64,000 nt of DNA from Clostridia bacterium (GTDB taxonomy: Bacteria; Bacillota; Clostridia; Oscillospirales; Acutalibacteraceae): positions 1 through 64,000 of the forward strand of contig JAFSIV010000023.1 in assembly GCA_017439585.1 (NCBI GenBank). Direction: 5' to 3'. The notes under the pieces are model-generated. The model was not told the origin of the DNA. It worked only from the letters and a program-made list of their open reading frames with translations, and made no database searches. Of this stretch, positions 33,715 to 44,300 are shown piece by piece. Position 1 is the stretch's first letter, and every line of letters begins with the position of its first letter. The position numbers were made by a program, and so were the translations under genes.

Positions 33715-34677
33715 ATGGAAAAATCGAAGCTTTTAAAGCAAGGTTATAGATTAAGAAAAATTATTTATGCAATCTTCCGTTTGCTTGTTTTATGCGCGAT
33801 AGGATACATAATTCTTTATCCGTTGTTACATTCACTTTCGGTTTCATTTCAAAGTAGGGATTCGCTCTTTGCTTCAACAAGAATTTGGGTTCCTACTGAT
33901 TTGGACATAAAAAACAATTACACAGCTGCTTGGAAATCATTAGACTATGGTGAAGCGTTTTTATACACTTGTATTTATCAGCTTGCGGCGGCGGTTATTC
34001 AAATTGTTACTTGCGCTATTGCGGCATACGGTTTTGCAAGATTTGAATTTAAAGGCAAAAAACTGATGATGTTATTGCTGTTTGTTTCTATTATAGTGCC
34101 TGATATGATAGTTTTAATTCCGCGAGTTGTAACCTATTCTCAGCTCGATTTCCTAGGTATACTGGGACTTTTTAAAAAATTGAGCGGCGTGGATTTAAGA
34201 CCGAATATTATAAATACAGGCTGGACCTATTGGTTGCCTGCATTGTTTGGCGTTGGACTGCGTTCCGGTATACTGATATATATTTATATTCAGTTCTTTA
34301 AGGGACTTCCAAAAGAATTAGAGGAAGCTGCTTGGGTTGACGGTGCAGGACCAATACGAACATTTTTGCAAATCGCAGTACCCTCTTCAAGAGTGGTAAT
34401 TTTAACCGTTTCGGTATTTTCAGTTATTTGGCATTGGAACGATTGGTTACTTTGCGGAATATATTTGAAAAACTGTTTTCCGTTAGCAATAAAGGTAAGA
34501 GATATGCTTTATTATATAGGTCAAGCTTACGGAATTGGTCCTGATATTCATACACCGCAAACAGCGGCATATATGATGGCAGGCTGTGTGCTTTTTGTAG
34601 TTCCCGTGCTTATAATTTATATAATTATTCAGCGCTGGTTTATAGAAAGCATCGATCGAGTGGGAATAACAGGTTAA
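33715..34677 (+). CDS. Carbohydrate ABC transporter permease (second system, MalG type)
   Basis: The 320-aa permease has six membrane segments, YILLYPLLHSLSVSFQSRDSL near the start, FVSIIVPDMIVLIPRVVTYSQL and the EAA loop LEEAAWVDGAGPIRTFLQIAVPSSR near 200-225. The ATG at 33715 is 11 bases from AGGAGG; a GTG at 33703 overlaps that site and was rejected. A small hairpin at its 3' end may separate it from the binding-protein gene in the mRNA. Confidence 0.92.
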   Translation: MEKSKLLKQGYRLRKIIYAIFRLLVLCAIGYIILYPLLHSLSVSFQSRDSLFASTRIWVPTDLDIKNNYTAAWKSLDYGEAFLYTCIYQLAAAVIQIVTCAIAAYGFARFEFKGKKLMMLLLFVSIIVPDMIVLIPRVVTYSQLDFLGILGLFKKLSGVDLRPNIINTGWTYWLPALFGVGLRSGILIYIYIQFFKGLPKELEEAAWVDGAGPIRTFLQIAVPSSRVVILTVSVFSVIWHWNDWLLCGIYLKNCFPLAIKVRDMLYYIGQAYGIGPDIHTPQTAAYMMAGCVLFVVPVLIIYIIIQRWFIESIDRVGITG

Positions 34678-34694
34678 TCGGTAAACACCGGTTA
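34675..34694 (+). promoter_or_regulatory. Intercistronic hairpin without T-run
   Basis: TAATCGGT and ACCGGTTA pair around AAAC directly at the permease stop codon. No T-run follows, so it is more likely an mRNA-stabilising or processing element than a terminator, placed just before the gene for the abundant binding protein. Confidence 0.45.
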
Positions 34695-34729
34695 TTCTGA
34701 ATAAATAAATAAAAAAGGAGAGTCAGATA

Positions 34730-36130
34730 ATGAAATTATCAAAAAGAATTTTTTGTCTTGTGCTCGCAGTTTTAATGTTAACTTCATTTGCTGCGTGTAA
34801 AAAAGGCGAAGAGGAAGAACTCAGTGAAGAAATTGAGTATGTTTACCAGTATGAAAGTGCTCCCGAAACCGAAGTAGAGCAAGCTGGTACGCAAAGTGGT
34901 CAGTCAAATAGCGGTTCTTCAAACAAAAAACCCGGCAGTACAAACAGCAGCTTTGATAAGAAGGCTGAGAAGTATCGCGGAACAAAGGTGGTTCTTGCTA
35001 CTTGGAGAGACCCTAATGTTGATGAAGACGGTCCTGTTATCAGAAATTTCAAAAAGAAATACGGAATTAATGTTGAAATTGATACCATAGGACAGGGTTC
35101 TTATGTTAATACTGTTGCTTCGAGAATTGCGGCAGGTAATGCGCCTGATATTTATTTCTGTACCGCAACCTTCCCGTCAGGTCTTCAATGCTTGCAGCCT
35201 ATTGATGTGGCTGAGCTTGATTTATCTGATCCTATCTGGGATAAGACAATGCTCGAAAAATCAAAGGTTAACGGAAAGAGCTATTTAGTAAATACCGTAG
35301 GTAACATCTGGAATGAGGTTACTTGTCTTTACTACAATAAGAAAATTTTCCGCGATAATAATATAACAACCCCCGAAGAGTATTATAAGGCTGGAAAATG
35401 GAATTTCGAGACCTTTGAAAAGGCAATGAGAGATGTTAAAGCTGCTTCTAAGGATTATATGGGCGCTTATATTGATTTCTATGCTTTAATCGGTTCAACT
35501 AATTGTTCCTATTGGAAATGGGAAAACGGTAAGTTTTCAAACGGTGTTGATGAAAAGTTTGGCGATGTTATCACAAAGCTTTCTACCTGGCATAATGACG
35601 GATTAATCAGAAAAATCGGTGATCAGACTATGACCGCTGATTTCAAAAACGGTAAATGCGGTATGGCAATTATTGATGCTTGGGGACTTAAAAGAACAGG
35701 CTATTGGAGAAATATGAATTTCGAAGATATAGGCTTCACTTATGTTCCTGATATGGATTCTAAGAATAAAGCAGTAGCAACCGGTATTTATCGTGGTTGG
35801 GGTATCTGCAAGGGTGCTAAAAACCCTGTTGCCGCAGGTGTATTTTTAAGATACTACCTCGATGTTAATAACTATGATACAGCTTCTGCATTCATCACTC
35901 CCGAAGCTGAAAGCTTTTTCTTTAAGCTTACTTCTTCAGGAACAATTAAGAATAAGAATTACTTCTTTATCGGCGGTTCTGACGGTCTTGCTACTGCTAC
36001 CTCACACGGTAAGATAGCAACCATTGCAAACGGCAATCCAAGTCAGGTTAAGTCTTCGCTTAATGCGCTTAAAAACACCCTCGATTCAGATATTAAAGAC
36101 TTAAACAACTTTATTGCTAAACAAAAATAA
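34730..36130 (+). CDS. Extracellular sugar-binding lipoprotein of the second ABC importer
   Basis: The 466-aa protein has a lipoprotein signal with the lipobox SFAAC (Cys at residue 23). An acidic and then Ser/Gly/Asn-rich linker follows (residues ~25-80). The binding domain covers the rest, with VVLATWRDPNVDEDGPVIRNFKKKYGINVEIDTIG, RIAAGNAPDIYFCTATFP, TCLYYNKKIFRDNNITTPEEYYKAGKWNFETFEKAM and FKNGKCGMAIIDAWG. The length and domain are usual for CUT1 sugar-binding proteins. AAAGGAGAG precedes the ATG. It mirrors the 917-aa binding protein at the other end of the transporter block. Confidence 0.93.
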   Translation: MKLSKRIFCLVLAVLMLTSFAACKKGEEEELSEEIEYVYQYESAPETEVEQAGTQSGQSNSGSSNKKPGSTNSSFDKKAEKYRGTKVVLATWRDPNVDEDGPVIRNFKKKYGINVEIDTIGQGSYVNTVASRIAAGNAPDIYFCTATFPSGLQCLQPIDVAELDLSDPIWDKTMLEKSKVNGKSYLVNTVGNIWNEVTCLYYNKKIFRDNNITTPEEYYKAGKWNFETFEKAMRDVKAASKDYMGAYIDFYALIGSTNCSYWKWENGKFSNGVDEKFGDVITKLSTWHNDGLIRKIGDQTMTADFKNGKCGMAIIDAWGLKRTGYWRNMNFEDIGFTYVPDMDSKNKAVATGIYRGWGICKGAKNPVAAGVFLRYYLDVNNYDTASAFITPEAESFFFKLTSSGTIKNKNYFFIGGSDGLATATSHGKIATIANGNPSQVKSSLNALKNTLDSDIKDLNNFIAKQK

Positions 36131-36149
36131 TTAAAAAGAGGTTGACATT

Positions 36150-39100
36150 ATGAAAAAATTACATTCTTTTATAGCAACCCTATTAGCGATTAGTATGATA
36201 TTTACTATGTTCTCAGGCATATCTATTGTTTCTGCTGAGGAAGTACCGGATGTTTGGAACGGCGAAGCTGCAACCGAGTTTGCAGGCGGCGACGGTACAG
36301 AAACTAATCCTTTCTTGATCGAAAACGGCGCTCAGCTTGCTAAGGCTGTTACTGACAAAGGCTTAGTTAACGGCAACGGTGCAATTGCTTATTACATGAT
36401 AATAAATGATATTTATCTTAATGAAGATTATGAAAATTATCTAAACTGGGGAACTGAAGCTCCTAAAAATGACTGGAATATTGTAAAGACTACTGCTGCA
36501 TTCGCAGGTCATTTAGATGGCGGATATCATACAATTTACGGTATGTATTATAGTGGAGGAGGCACCATGGGTGCATTAATTCCTTATTTAAGCAGTAATG
36601 GTACGATATCTAACCTTATAATAACCAATTCCTATTCTAAAACCGTGGATTGTGCATCATTGTTTGCAGCTCGTTTAGATAACGCAACAATATCTAATTG
36701 TATTGCCCGTGATTCTTATATATACGGTAAAACCATAGGCGGTATAGTTGGATGGGCTTCTTCTGCAACTGAAGGTGCTTCAAAAATTGAAAATTGCGCT
36801 GCATATGGCATAACCTTTACCACCTCCGGTAGCGGTGCAGTAGCAGGTGGTATATTAGGCAAATCGTGGAATGCAAAGAACAAGAACGCATATGTAAGGT
36901 ATTGTTTTAGTGGTGGCAAATTTATTTTTGGTAATGAATCTTATATAAAGATTAAGATTGATGATGCAGACGGTAGTAGATGTTATACTGATACCGGTTC
37001 GAGTACTAAAAATGGCTTATTAGTGAGAACCGATTTAGAAACATATCCTATGACGGGACCGGATGCTGTAACTAAGGGTATGCCAAGACTTGTTGAATCG
37101 GGTGGTTGGAAAGCTACTGATGGTTACCCAACACTTGCTGGTAACGGTGTTAAAGGCGAGACCTGGTGTGGTGGAAAAGCTGCTGTGTTTGCAGGCGGTA
37201 AAGGTACACAAGCGGACCCATTCTTAATTGAAACAGGTGAACAGCTTTATAAAGCTATATGCGATTTAGGTGAGCACGCAGAAAAGGCAGCATACTATTT
37301 GATTACAGCAGATATCTATCTCAATAAAGATTATGCAAATTATCTTAATTGGGGAACAAATGCTCCTACATACAACTGGGGCAGAGCTTATAGTGCTAGT
37401 TCATTCACTGGCAATTTAGATGGTGGCTATCATACTATATATGGTATGTATTATAGCAAAGGCGGCTCATATGCAGGCTTGGTTGCTTATTTAAGTGGAG
37501 ACGGTGCAAAAATCTGCAATCTTACAATCGCTAATTCTTATGTTGAGAATACTGCCGGTAATACAACTGCGGTTTTTGCAGGTCGTTTAGATAACGGAAC
37601 AATAGAAAACTGTATAGCACGCGATTCCTATCTAACTAATAGTGAAAATCATACTATGGCTGGTATAGCAGCATGGTCAAATACTTCTACTTCAAAAATT
37701 ACCAGTTGTGCAGCGTATGGTTTGACATTTAGTTCAGGTGCAACTTATATTGGTGGTATTTTAAGTAAATCAAATGGTGGTAACGCAACTATAAGCAGAT
37801 GTTTTAGTGGTGGTACTCATATTTTCGCCCGTATAAATACCGGAAGTAATCAATATCCGTATATTTCTTGCAATAATTCATATACAGATGTGGATGATGA
37901 GTGGAAAAACGGTGTAACCGAAATACTTGATGGTTCTATGCAAGGTGCAAATGCTTTAACTACAATGCCTAATCTTGCAGCAGGTATTTGGAAAGCAACC
38001 GAAGGCTATCCTACTTTTGCTCAATATAACGGTGATAAAGGTGAAGTTTGGACAGGCGCTAAGGCTGTTCGTTATAACGGCGGTAGCGGTACTAAGGCTG
38101 ACCCCTATATTATTGAAACTGCTGAGCAGCTTTATAAGGCAATTAGCGATTTAGGAAAAGATTCATCAGGTAATGCGGCTTACTATTTAGTTACGGCTGA
38201 TATTTACTTAAACAAAGATTATGATAATTATGCGGATTGGGCAACAACTGCTCCTGCAAACAACTGGTTGCCCGCACGAGGTAACTTTATAGGTCATTTA
38301 GATGGCGGTTTGAATACAATATATGGTTTATATTCGGTTACAGGTTCTTGGCGCAACGGACTTATTCCTTATATAAATAGTGGAGCTACGGCTTCAAATC
38401 TAATAATCGCAAAAGCTTATATACGCGATAATGATAATACAGTAGGTGGTATAACAGGCGCAATGTATGATAATACCAAGATTGAAAATTGCTTGGTTTA
38501 TGATGCGGTTATATCTTCTGCCGGTACAGATAACGGCGGTATAGTAGGTGCAGTAGCAAAAAATACTACAACAATAAGCAACTGCGGTACATATAATTTG
38601 ACCATGAGTGGCACTGCATGCGTTGGCGGTATTTTAGGTAGACCATGGCAAAGTACCAGCGGTGCTAACGGTACCAGAGTTTATAATTGTTATAGTATAG
38701 GTAATTATCCGTTGGGCTTTGTTGATAACTCATGGTGCAACTATGTTTATACCGATGTTTCAGGTGCAAAGGCTAGTATAACAACCGTTACTGGTGATAA
38801 AATGCAGGGTTCGGTTGCCGAAAGCACCATGAAGTATTTCGACTTCATTAACACTTGGGAAACAGTGGAAAATGGCTATCCTGTATTAAGAAAACTTGTA
38901 AAGAATAATTTGAGCCATGAAATAACAGGTAGTTATTCTGTTGTTGATTCAGGTAAAGCAGGCGTTAAGTTTACTGCAAACATAGTTATGCCTGAAATCA
39001 ATCCGACTTATTCTAATAATATAGTTATCACTGTTAACGGCGAAAAGAAAACTGTTAGCGAAGCAGGTATTATCATTAGCCGTGATGGTATTGAGGTAAC

Positions 39101-40388
39101 CGATATCGCTACTGTTGAAAACAATCCTCTTACAGGTTATAAGATTGCAGCTTATACAAATGGTGGCGAAAATATTGGTATAACTATCGGTGGCGGTTAT
39201 ATAACTACTTCGGCAATCGTAAGCGGATATACCAATTACACAGCTAAGAGCTATATCGTATTTGCAGATGGAACTGTTGTATTAAGTGATGTATTTACTG
39301 AGGCTCCTTCAACCGCAGCAACAACAGTTGATGGTATCAAAGTAAACGATGCTCGTATGAACGGTGATGCTAACTTCGATGGTAAAATCAATATTATCGA
39401 TATCATAAGAATGAAGAAATATGCTGTTGCAGGTGAAGAATTTACTGCAAAGAGTGCAATTTTAGATATCATTGATACCGACGGTGATAATGATTTCAAT
39501 TCGATTGATTTAGTTGATTTGCGTAAAACACTTTTATATGCTACTAATGAAGTTCCTTTCGAGGGAATGAATCTTGTATTTGAGGATGAATTCAATACTT
39601 CCAGCTTAGATTCAACTAAATGGGATTTTACTGATTATATGGTAGGTTACGGTGTTGATACTGTAAAAACCTCAGATGTTCAGTCTATTGCGGCTGATGA
39701 GGATGGAAACGGTTATCTTCACCTAACTTCTTACAAAGCAGAAGACGGCTCTTATAAGGCTACAAAATCTATTTCAACAGGTAATAAATTAACATTTATA
39801 CATGGCTATGTTGAAATTCGTGCAAAAGTGCCTACTGTTCAGGGCGCTTGGCCGTCCTTCTGGCTCAAGAGCAACACTAAGAATGCAAATCTCGGATGGA
39901 ACAGCGATGCTCTCTACAATACCGAAGTTGATGTAATTGAGGTTATGGGCGGAAACGAAGTTAAATCCGAAATGCATAAATGGTATACCGATAAAGAAGC
40001 AGGCGTTACAACCGATATAAGATACTCTGAGTCAACATTAGGTAAATTGAATTATAATACTTATGAATTAACCGATAATGATTGGCACACCTACGGTATG
40101 CTTTGGACAGAGGATTCTATCATAATGTATGTAGACGGTGTTAAGATTCAAGAATACAGTCTTACTGTTGATTATGAACTTCTAAACGGTCTCGGTATGG
40201 ACGGATTTAACACAGAGCCACTTTGCATTACCTTTAACAACTATTTATTCACACCTGAGTATTTTGGTGAAGGTAGCTGGGCAGAGGATTATGTTTTAGA
40301 CCCCAATACTTTTACAGAATCAGTTTATGATATTGACTATGTAAGACTTTATCAGGATAATACAGGTGTACTTTACACAGCTAACTAA
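36150..40388 (+). CDS. Secreted multidomain GH16 protein with beta-helix-type repeats and internal dockerin
   Basis: The 1412-aa protein has a signal peptide (residues ~1-29). Three long repeats begin near residues 34, 336 and 630, each opening with WNGEAATEFAGGDGTETNPFLI-like sequence and containing HLDGGYHTIYGMY and SNLII ladders typical of right-handed beta-helix or GLUG-type folds. An Ig-like module spans ~930-1060. A type I dockerin follows at ~1068-1133 with two calcium loops (GDANFDGKINIIDIIRMKK; DTDGDNDFNSIDLVDLRK). The C-terminal GH16 domain (~1139-1412) has EVDVIE at 1259-1264, so it looks active. A beta-glucan or similar substrate is likely. GAGGTTG precedes the ATG, 19 bases after the binding-protein gene. 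Confidence 0.88.
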   Translation: MKKLHSFIATLLAISMIFTMFSGISIVSAEEVPDVWNGEAATEFAGGDGTETNPFLIENGAQLAKAVTDKGLVNGNGAIAYYMIINDIYLNEDYENYLNWGTEAPKNDWNIVKTTAAFAGHLDGGYHTIYGMYYSGGGTMGALIPYLSSNGTISNLIITNSYSKTVDCASLFAARLDNATISNCIARDSYIYGKTIGGIVGWASSATEGASKIENCAAYGITFTTSGSGAVAGGILGKSWNAKNKNAYVRYCFSGGKFIFGNESYIKIKIDDADGSRCYTDTGSSTKNGLLVRTDLETYPMTGPDAVTKGMPRLVESGGWKATDGYPTLAGNGVKGETWCGGKAAVFAGGKGTQADPFLIETGEQLYKAICDLGEHAEKAAYYLITADIYLNKDYANYLNWGTNAPTYNWGRAYSASSFTGNLDGGYHTIYGMYYSKGGSYAGLVAYLSGDGAKICNLTIANSYVENTAGNTTAVFAGRLDNGTIENCIARDSYLTNSENHTMAGIAAWSNTSTSKITSCAAYGLTFSSGATYIGGILSKSNGGNATISRCFSGGTHIFARINTGSNQYPYISCNNSYTDVDDEWKNGVTEILDGSMQGANALTTMPNLAAGIWKATEGYPTFAQYNGDKGEVWTGAKAVRYNGGSGTKADPYIIETAEQLYKAISDLGKDSSGNAAYYLVTADIYLNKDYDNYADWATTAPANNWLPARGNFIGHLDGGLNTIYGLYSVTGSWRNGLIPYINSGATASNLIIAKAYIRDNDNTVGGITGAMYDNTKIENCLVYDAVISSAGTDNGGIVGAVAKNTTTISNCGTYNLTMSGTACVGGILGRPWQSTSGANGTRVYNCYSIGNYPLGFVDNSWCNYVYTDVSGAKASITTVTGDKMQGSVAESTMKYFDFINTWETVENGYPVLRKLVKNNLSHEITGSYSVVDSGKAGVKFTANIVMPEINPTYSNNIVITVNGEKKTVSEAGIIISRDGIEVTDIATVENNPLTGYKIAAYTNGGENIGITIGGGYITTSAIVSGYTNYTAKSYIVFADGTVVLSDVFTEAPSTAATTVDGIKVNDARMNGDANFDGKINIIDIIRMKKYAVAGEEFTAKSAILDIIDTDGDNDFNSIDLVDLRKTLLYATNEVPFEGMNLVFEDEFNTSSLDSTKWDFTDYMVGYGVDTVKTSDVQSIAADEDGNGYLHLTSYKAEDGSYKATKSISTGNKLTFIHGYVEIRAKVPTVQGAWPSFWLKSNTKNANLGWNSDALYNTEVDVIEVMGGNEVKSEMHKWYTDKEAGVTTDIRYSESTLGKLNYNTYELTDNDWHTYGMLWTEDSIIMYVDGVKIQEYSLTVDYELLNGLGMDGFNTEPLCITFNNYLFTPEYFGEGSWAEDYVLDPNTFTESVYDIDYVRLYQDNTGVLYTAN

Positions 40389-40400
40389 ATTTTAGTTTAA

Positions 40401-40432
40401 GAGGTTGCCCGTCCTAAAGGGTGGGCAACCTC
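40401..40432 (+). promoter_or_regulatory. Strong GC-rich hairpin between two GH16 genes
   Basis: GAGGTTGCCC and GGGCAACCTC pair perfectly around a 12-base loop. What follows is AAGAAAACTTTT rather than a T-run, so it may be a weak terminator, or a stability element that sets the level of the downstream GH16 mRNA. Confidence 0.55.
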
Positions 40433-40458
40433 AAGAAAACTTTTGCGGAGGAACAAAA

Positions 40459-41304
40459 ATGGAAAATATTAAGAATGCCGAGCTTAGAGAAAAATTAAAG
40501 GATATGAAAATTGTTTTTGAGGATAATTTTGATACTCCTGAGCTTGATATGACTAAATGGGATTTTACGGATTATATGGCAGGTTATAGCGATATGCCAA
40601 CATTAACTAATTCCGAAGTTCAGTCTATTGAAAAGGATGAAAACGGCAATAGTTATCTCCATTTAACCGCTAAAAGAACAGGTGAAAACACATTCCAAAC
40701 TGTAAAAACAATTACAACAGGTAACAAGCTTACCTTTATATTCGGCTATGTAGAAATCCGCGCAAAAGTTCCTACCGTTAAGGGCGCTTGGCCATCTTTA
40801 TGGCTTAAAAGCAATACAAAAAATAAACATCTTGGATGGCATGACAATATAGATTATAATATAGAAGTAGATGTATTTGAGGTTATGGGCGGTAATGCCG
40901 CAAGACCTGAACTTCATAAATGGGTTCAAAAACCTTTTGCAGATAAACGAACTGGTACATTTGAATGGCCAAATGTATACTCAATTTTAGATAACGATTG
41001 GCATACCTACGGTATGCTCTGGACCAAAGACTGCATTAATATGTATGTCGACGGCGTACTTTTTCAACATTATGACCTTAATAAAGATTTTTCGGACGAT
41101 GGCCTCGGTATGAATGGTTTTAGAACAGAGGCTATGTGTATTTCTTTTAATAATCACTTATTCACACCTGAATATCATAAGTCTCAAACAAACGGTTGGG
41201 TATTTAACAAGGTTTTAGATGAAAGCTTTACCGAATCGGTTTATGATATTGATTATGTTAGACTTTATCAGGGAAAAGACGGAATTTTATATAAAGCAGA
41301 TTAA
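40459..41304 (+). CDS. GH16 family glycoside hydrolase without signal peptide
   Basis: The 281-aa protein is essentially only a GH16 domain: MKIVFEDNFDTPELDMTKWDFTDYM, then GNKLTFIFGYVEIRAKVPTV, GAWPSLWLKSNTKN and the catalytic EVDVFE at residues 136-141. It is closely similar to the GH16 domain of the preceding 1412-aa protein, often for ten or more identical residues in a row, so the two arose by duplication. No signal peptide or membrane anchor is visible, so it should act on imported oligosaccharides in the cytoplasm. The ATG at 40459 lies 6 bases after GGAGGA; a farther upstream start would run through the hairpin. Confidence 0.9.
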   Translation: MENIKNAELREKLKDMKIVFEDNFDTPELDMTKWDFTDYMAGYSDMPTLTNSEVQSIEKDENGNSYLHLTAKRTGENTFQTVKTITTGNKLTFIFGYVEIRAKVPTVKGAWPSLWLKSNTKNKHLGWHDNIDYNIEVDVFEVMGGNAARPELHKWVQKPFADKRTGTFEWPNVYSILDNDWHTYGMLWTKDCINMYVDGVLFQHYDLNKDFSDDGLGMNGFRTEAMCISFNNHLFTPEYHKSQTNGWVFNKVLDESFTESVYDIDYVRLYQGKDGILYKAD

Positions 41305-41319
41305 TTAGAAAACAATAAG

Positions 41320-41354
41320 TCGATTAAGCTCAGCCGCTTAGTGAAATCGATTTT
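41320..41354 (+). terminator. Possible weak terminator
   Basis: TCGAT with ATCGA and TAAGC with GCTTA form a bulged stem, followed by TTTTATATATAT. It lies between the cytoplasmic GH16 gene and the 1423-aa gene and may reduce read-through. Confidence 0.4.
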
Positions 41355-41391
41355 ATATATATAAGTTTTAGCGGCAGATTGGAGAAGCGAT

Positions 41392-44300
41392 ATGAAAAGA
41401 TTGATTTCAAATCATTCAAAGAGATTTTTATCCTGCTTAGTTGCATTTTCTATTGTATTGGCAACTGTATTTTCGGCAGTATCTATCAAGGGTATTTTTG
41501 CAGCTGCTGATGATGCCATTACATATTGGGACGGAAATGCTGCCACAGCCTTTGCAGGCGGTAATGGTACAGCAGATAATCCGTTTTTGATTGAAAACGG
41601 CGGTCAGCTTTACAAGGCGATAAAGGATTTAGGTAAGTTTAATAATAAAGCTGCCTATTATAAAATAACCAAAGATATTTATCTTAATGAGGGTTATGCA
41701 AACTATGCTAATTGGGGTACTAATGCCCCGGCTAATAACTGGGACTCAACATATTCATCAAGTGAATTTATCGGTCATTTAGATGGTGATTATCATACAA
41801 TTTACGGATTGTATCTCAATAGAACAACCTATGGCTCGTATGTTGGTCTTGTTCCAAGAATAAATAGCGGCGCTACAATATCAAATTTAATAATAAGCAA
41901 TTCTTATGTTAGAAATAACGGCGATGCCACAGGATTTTTCACAGGTCGCGTAATAACCGGTACTGTATCTAACTGTGTTGCACACAATTCGGCGATAGGC
42001 AACACCAGTAATTCGGTTATAGGCGGAATTTCAGGAACTGCAACCAATGCAAACGCTCTTATAAAGAACTGCGCCACATACGATATAACCTTAACTTCAA
42101 CCGGCAGTCATGGTGGTATATTAGGTAAGGCTTGGAGTGGCGTGTGTAAAGTTCAAAATTGCTTCAGCGCGGGAAATTTCCCCTTTGAAGTAACTAGTAA
42201 CATTTCTTGTTCATCAAGCTATACAGATATCAGCGGTTCTAAAAACGGTGTTACTGTAATACAAAACAGCAAAATGCAGGGCGCGAATGCTTTAACTAAT
42301 ATGAAGCTTTCGGAAGATATATGGATGGCAACAAACAGTTATCCAATAATATATAAAGACCTTACCGCAGGCTTGGTATGGGACGGAAAAACCGCATCAA
42401 CCTTTGCAGGAGGTAGCGGTACTGTTTTAGACCCATATCTTATTGAAAACGGAAATCAACTTTACTTGGCAATAAATAGTAACGGTAAAAAAGCAGACGG
42501 CTCTGCGGCTTATTATTTGATAACAGAGGATATTTATCTTAATAAAAGGCATGAGAATTATGCGAACTGGGCATCGGTTGCTCCGAAAAACAACTGGACC
42601 CCTAGTCGAAACGATTTTATCGGTCATTTAGACGGTGATTGTCATACTGTTTACGGCTTATATTCAAAAACAGGTAACTGGTCGAACGGATTAATCGCCT
42701 TTTTGGGAACAGGCGCAACAGTTTCTAATTTAACTGTTTGTAATGCTTATATTCACAATACCAATAATACAGCAGGCGGTATTGCGGGTTCAATGAAGGG
42801 AAAAACTACCATTAAAAACTGTTTGGTTTATAATGCAGTTATTTCGGCAAGTGGTAATGATGTTGCCGGTATTGTAGGTTCGGCTCAGGTTAATACTGCA
42901 ACTGTAACAGGTTGCGGAACATATAATCTCACACTTTCAAGCAGCGCTGTTCCGGGCGGTATTTTAGGCAGAGCTTGGCAAAATGTTTCGGGTTCTAACG
43001 GAACCAGAATTACTAGTTGTTTTTCAGTAGATAACTTCCCGCTCGGCAATACTGATAAGATTTGGGCAACTAATTGCTTCACAAATGCGGATGGTTATAA
43101 AAACGGTGTTACCAAATTAACCAAGGAAGAAATGCAAGGCACTGGCGCAGTTGCAAAATTGAAGCTTTCGGGCGCGGTTTGGAAAGATACAGATAGTTTT
43201 CCAATACTTAGAGCGGTTAAATATAGCGGCGGTAACGGAACATATGAAAGTCCTTATTTGATTGAAAATGCAGACCAACTTTACAGAGCTATTGCAGAGC
43301 TTGGTATCAGAAAAGATTCAAATCCCGGTTATTATTTATTAACCAAAGATATTTATATAAATGAAGATTATGAAAACTATGCTTCTTGGGGCGCAAATGC
43401 ACCGAAAAATAATTGGCTACCTATAACCACTACCGATAATTTCGTAGGTCATTTAAACGGTGGCGGACATACCGTATACGGACTTTATGTTAATAAATCC
43501 GTCTGGTGCGCAGGCTTGATAGCAAGAGTTAAAGGCGGTAGTGTAAGAGACTTAAATTTGGCTAAATCCTATATACATAGCGGCGGTGGTACTGTCGGCG
43601 GTATAGTAGGTATGGCTTACGAAAAAACCAATGTTTCGAGATGCAAGGTTTATGATACTGTAATTGTTGATAAAGCTGGAACCGACTTGGGCGGTGTTGT
43701 TGGCGCGGCTGAGCGTTCGGTTATGATTACAGGTTGTGCTTCTTATAACATCACTCCCGTATCCGCAGGTATGGTTGGCGGTATTTTAGGAAGAGCATGG
43801 TCAAACGCTTATATAAGAGAAAGTTATAGTTCGGGATTATATCCGTTAAGTATAAATAACGATACTTATAGAGTAGGCTTCATAAATGTTTATACCGATA
43901 CAAAGGGCGCTGACAAAAGCGGTCTTACAGTGCTTAATACCGAGGATATGAAGGGCGAAAATGCTTTTGAAAAAATGCCTTTACATACTTCTATCTGGAA
44001 AACAGATAGCACAGGTTTCCCCGTTTTTAATGAGTATGTTAGCGGTAAAGCGGGCGAAGTTTGGACCGGCGGTATAGCTGAAAATTATGCTGGCGGAGAA
44101 GGTACAGAGGCCGACCCGTTCTTAATCGAAACAGGCGAGCAGCTTTATAAAATGGTTTATGAAAACTGTATTCCGGGTAATGTGGCTAAATATTATAAGG
44201 TTGTAGCTGATATTCGTCTTAATGATACCTCTGATGATAAGTGGTATGAAAAAGAAAATGTTAATATGTGGCATATATCAAAGATTTATTCATTTAGCTT

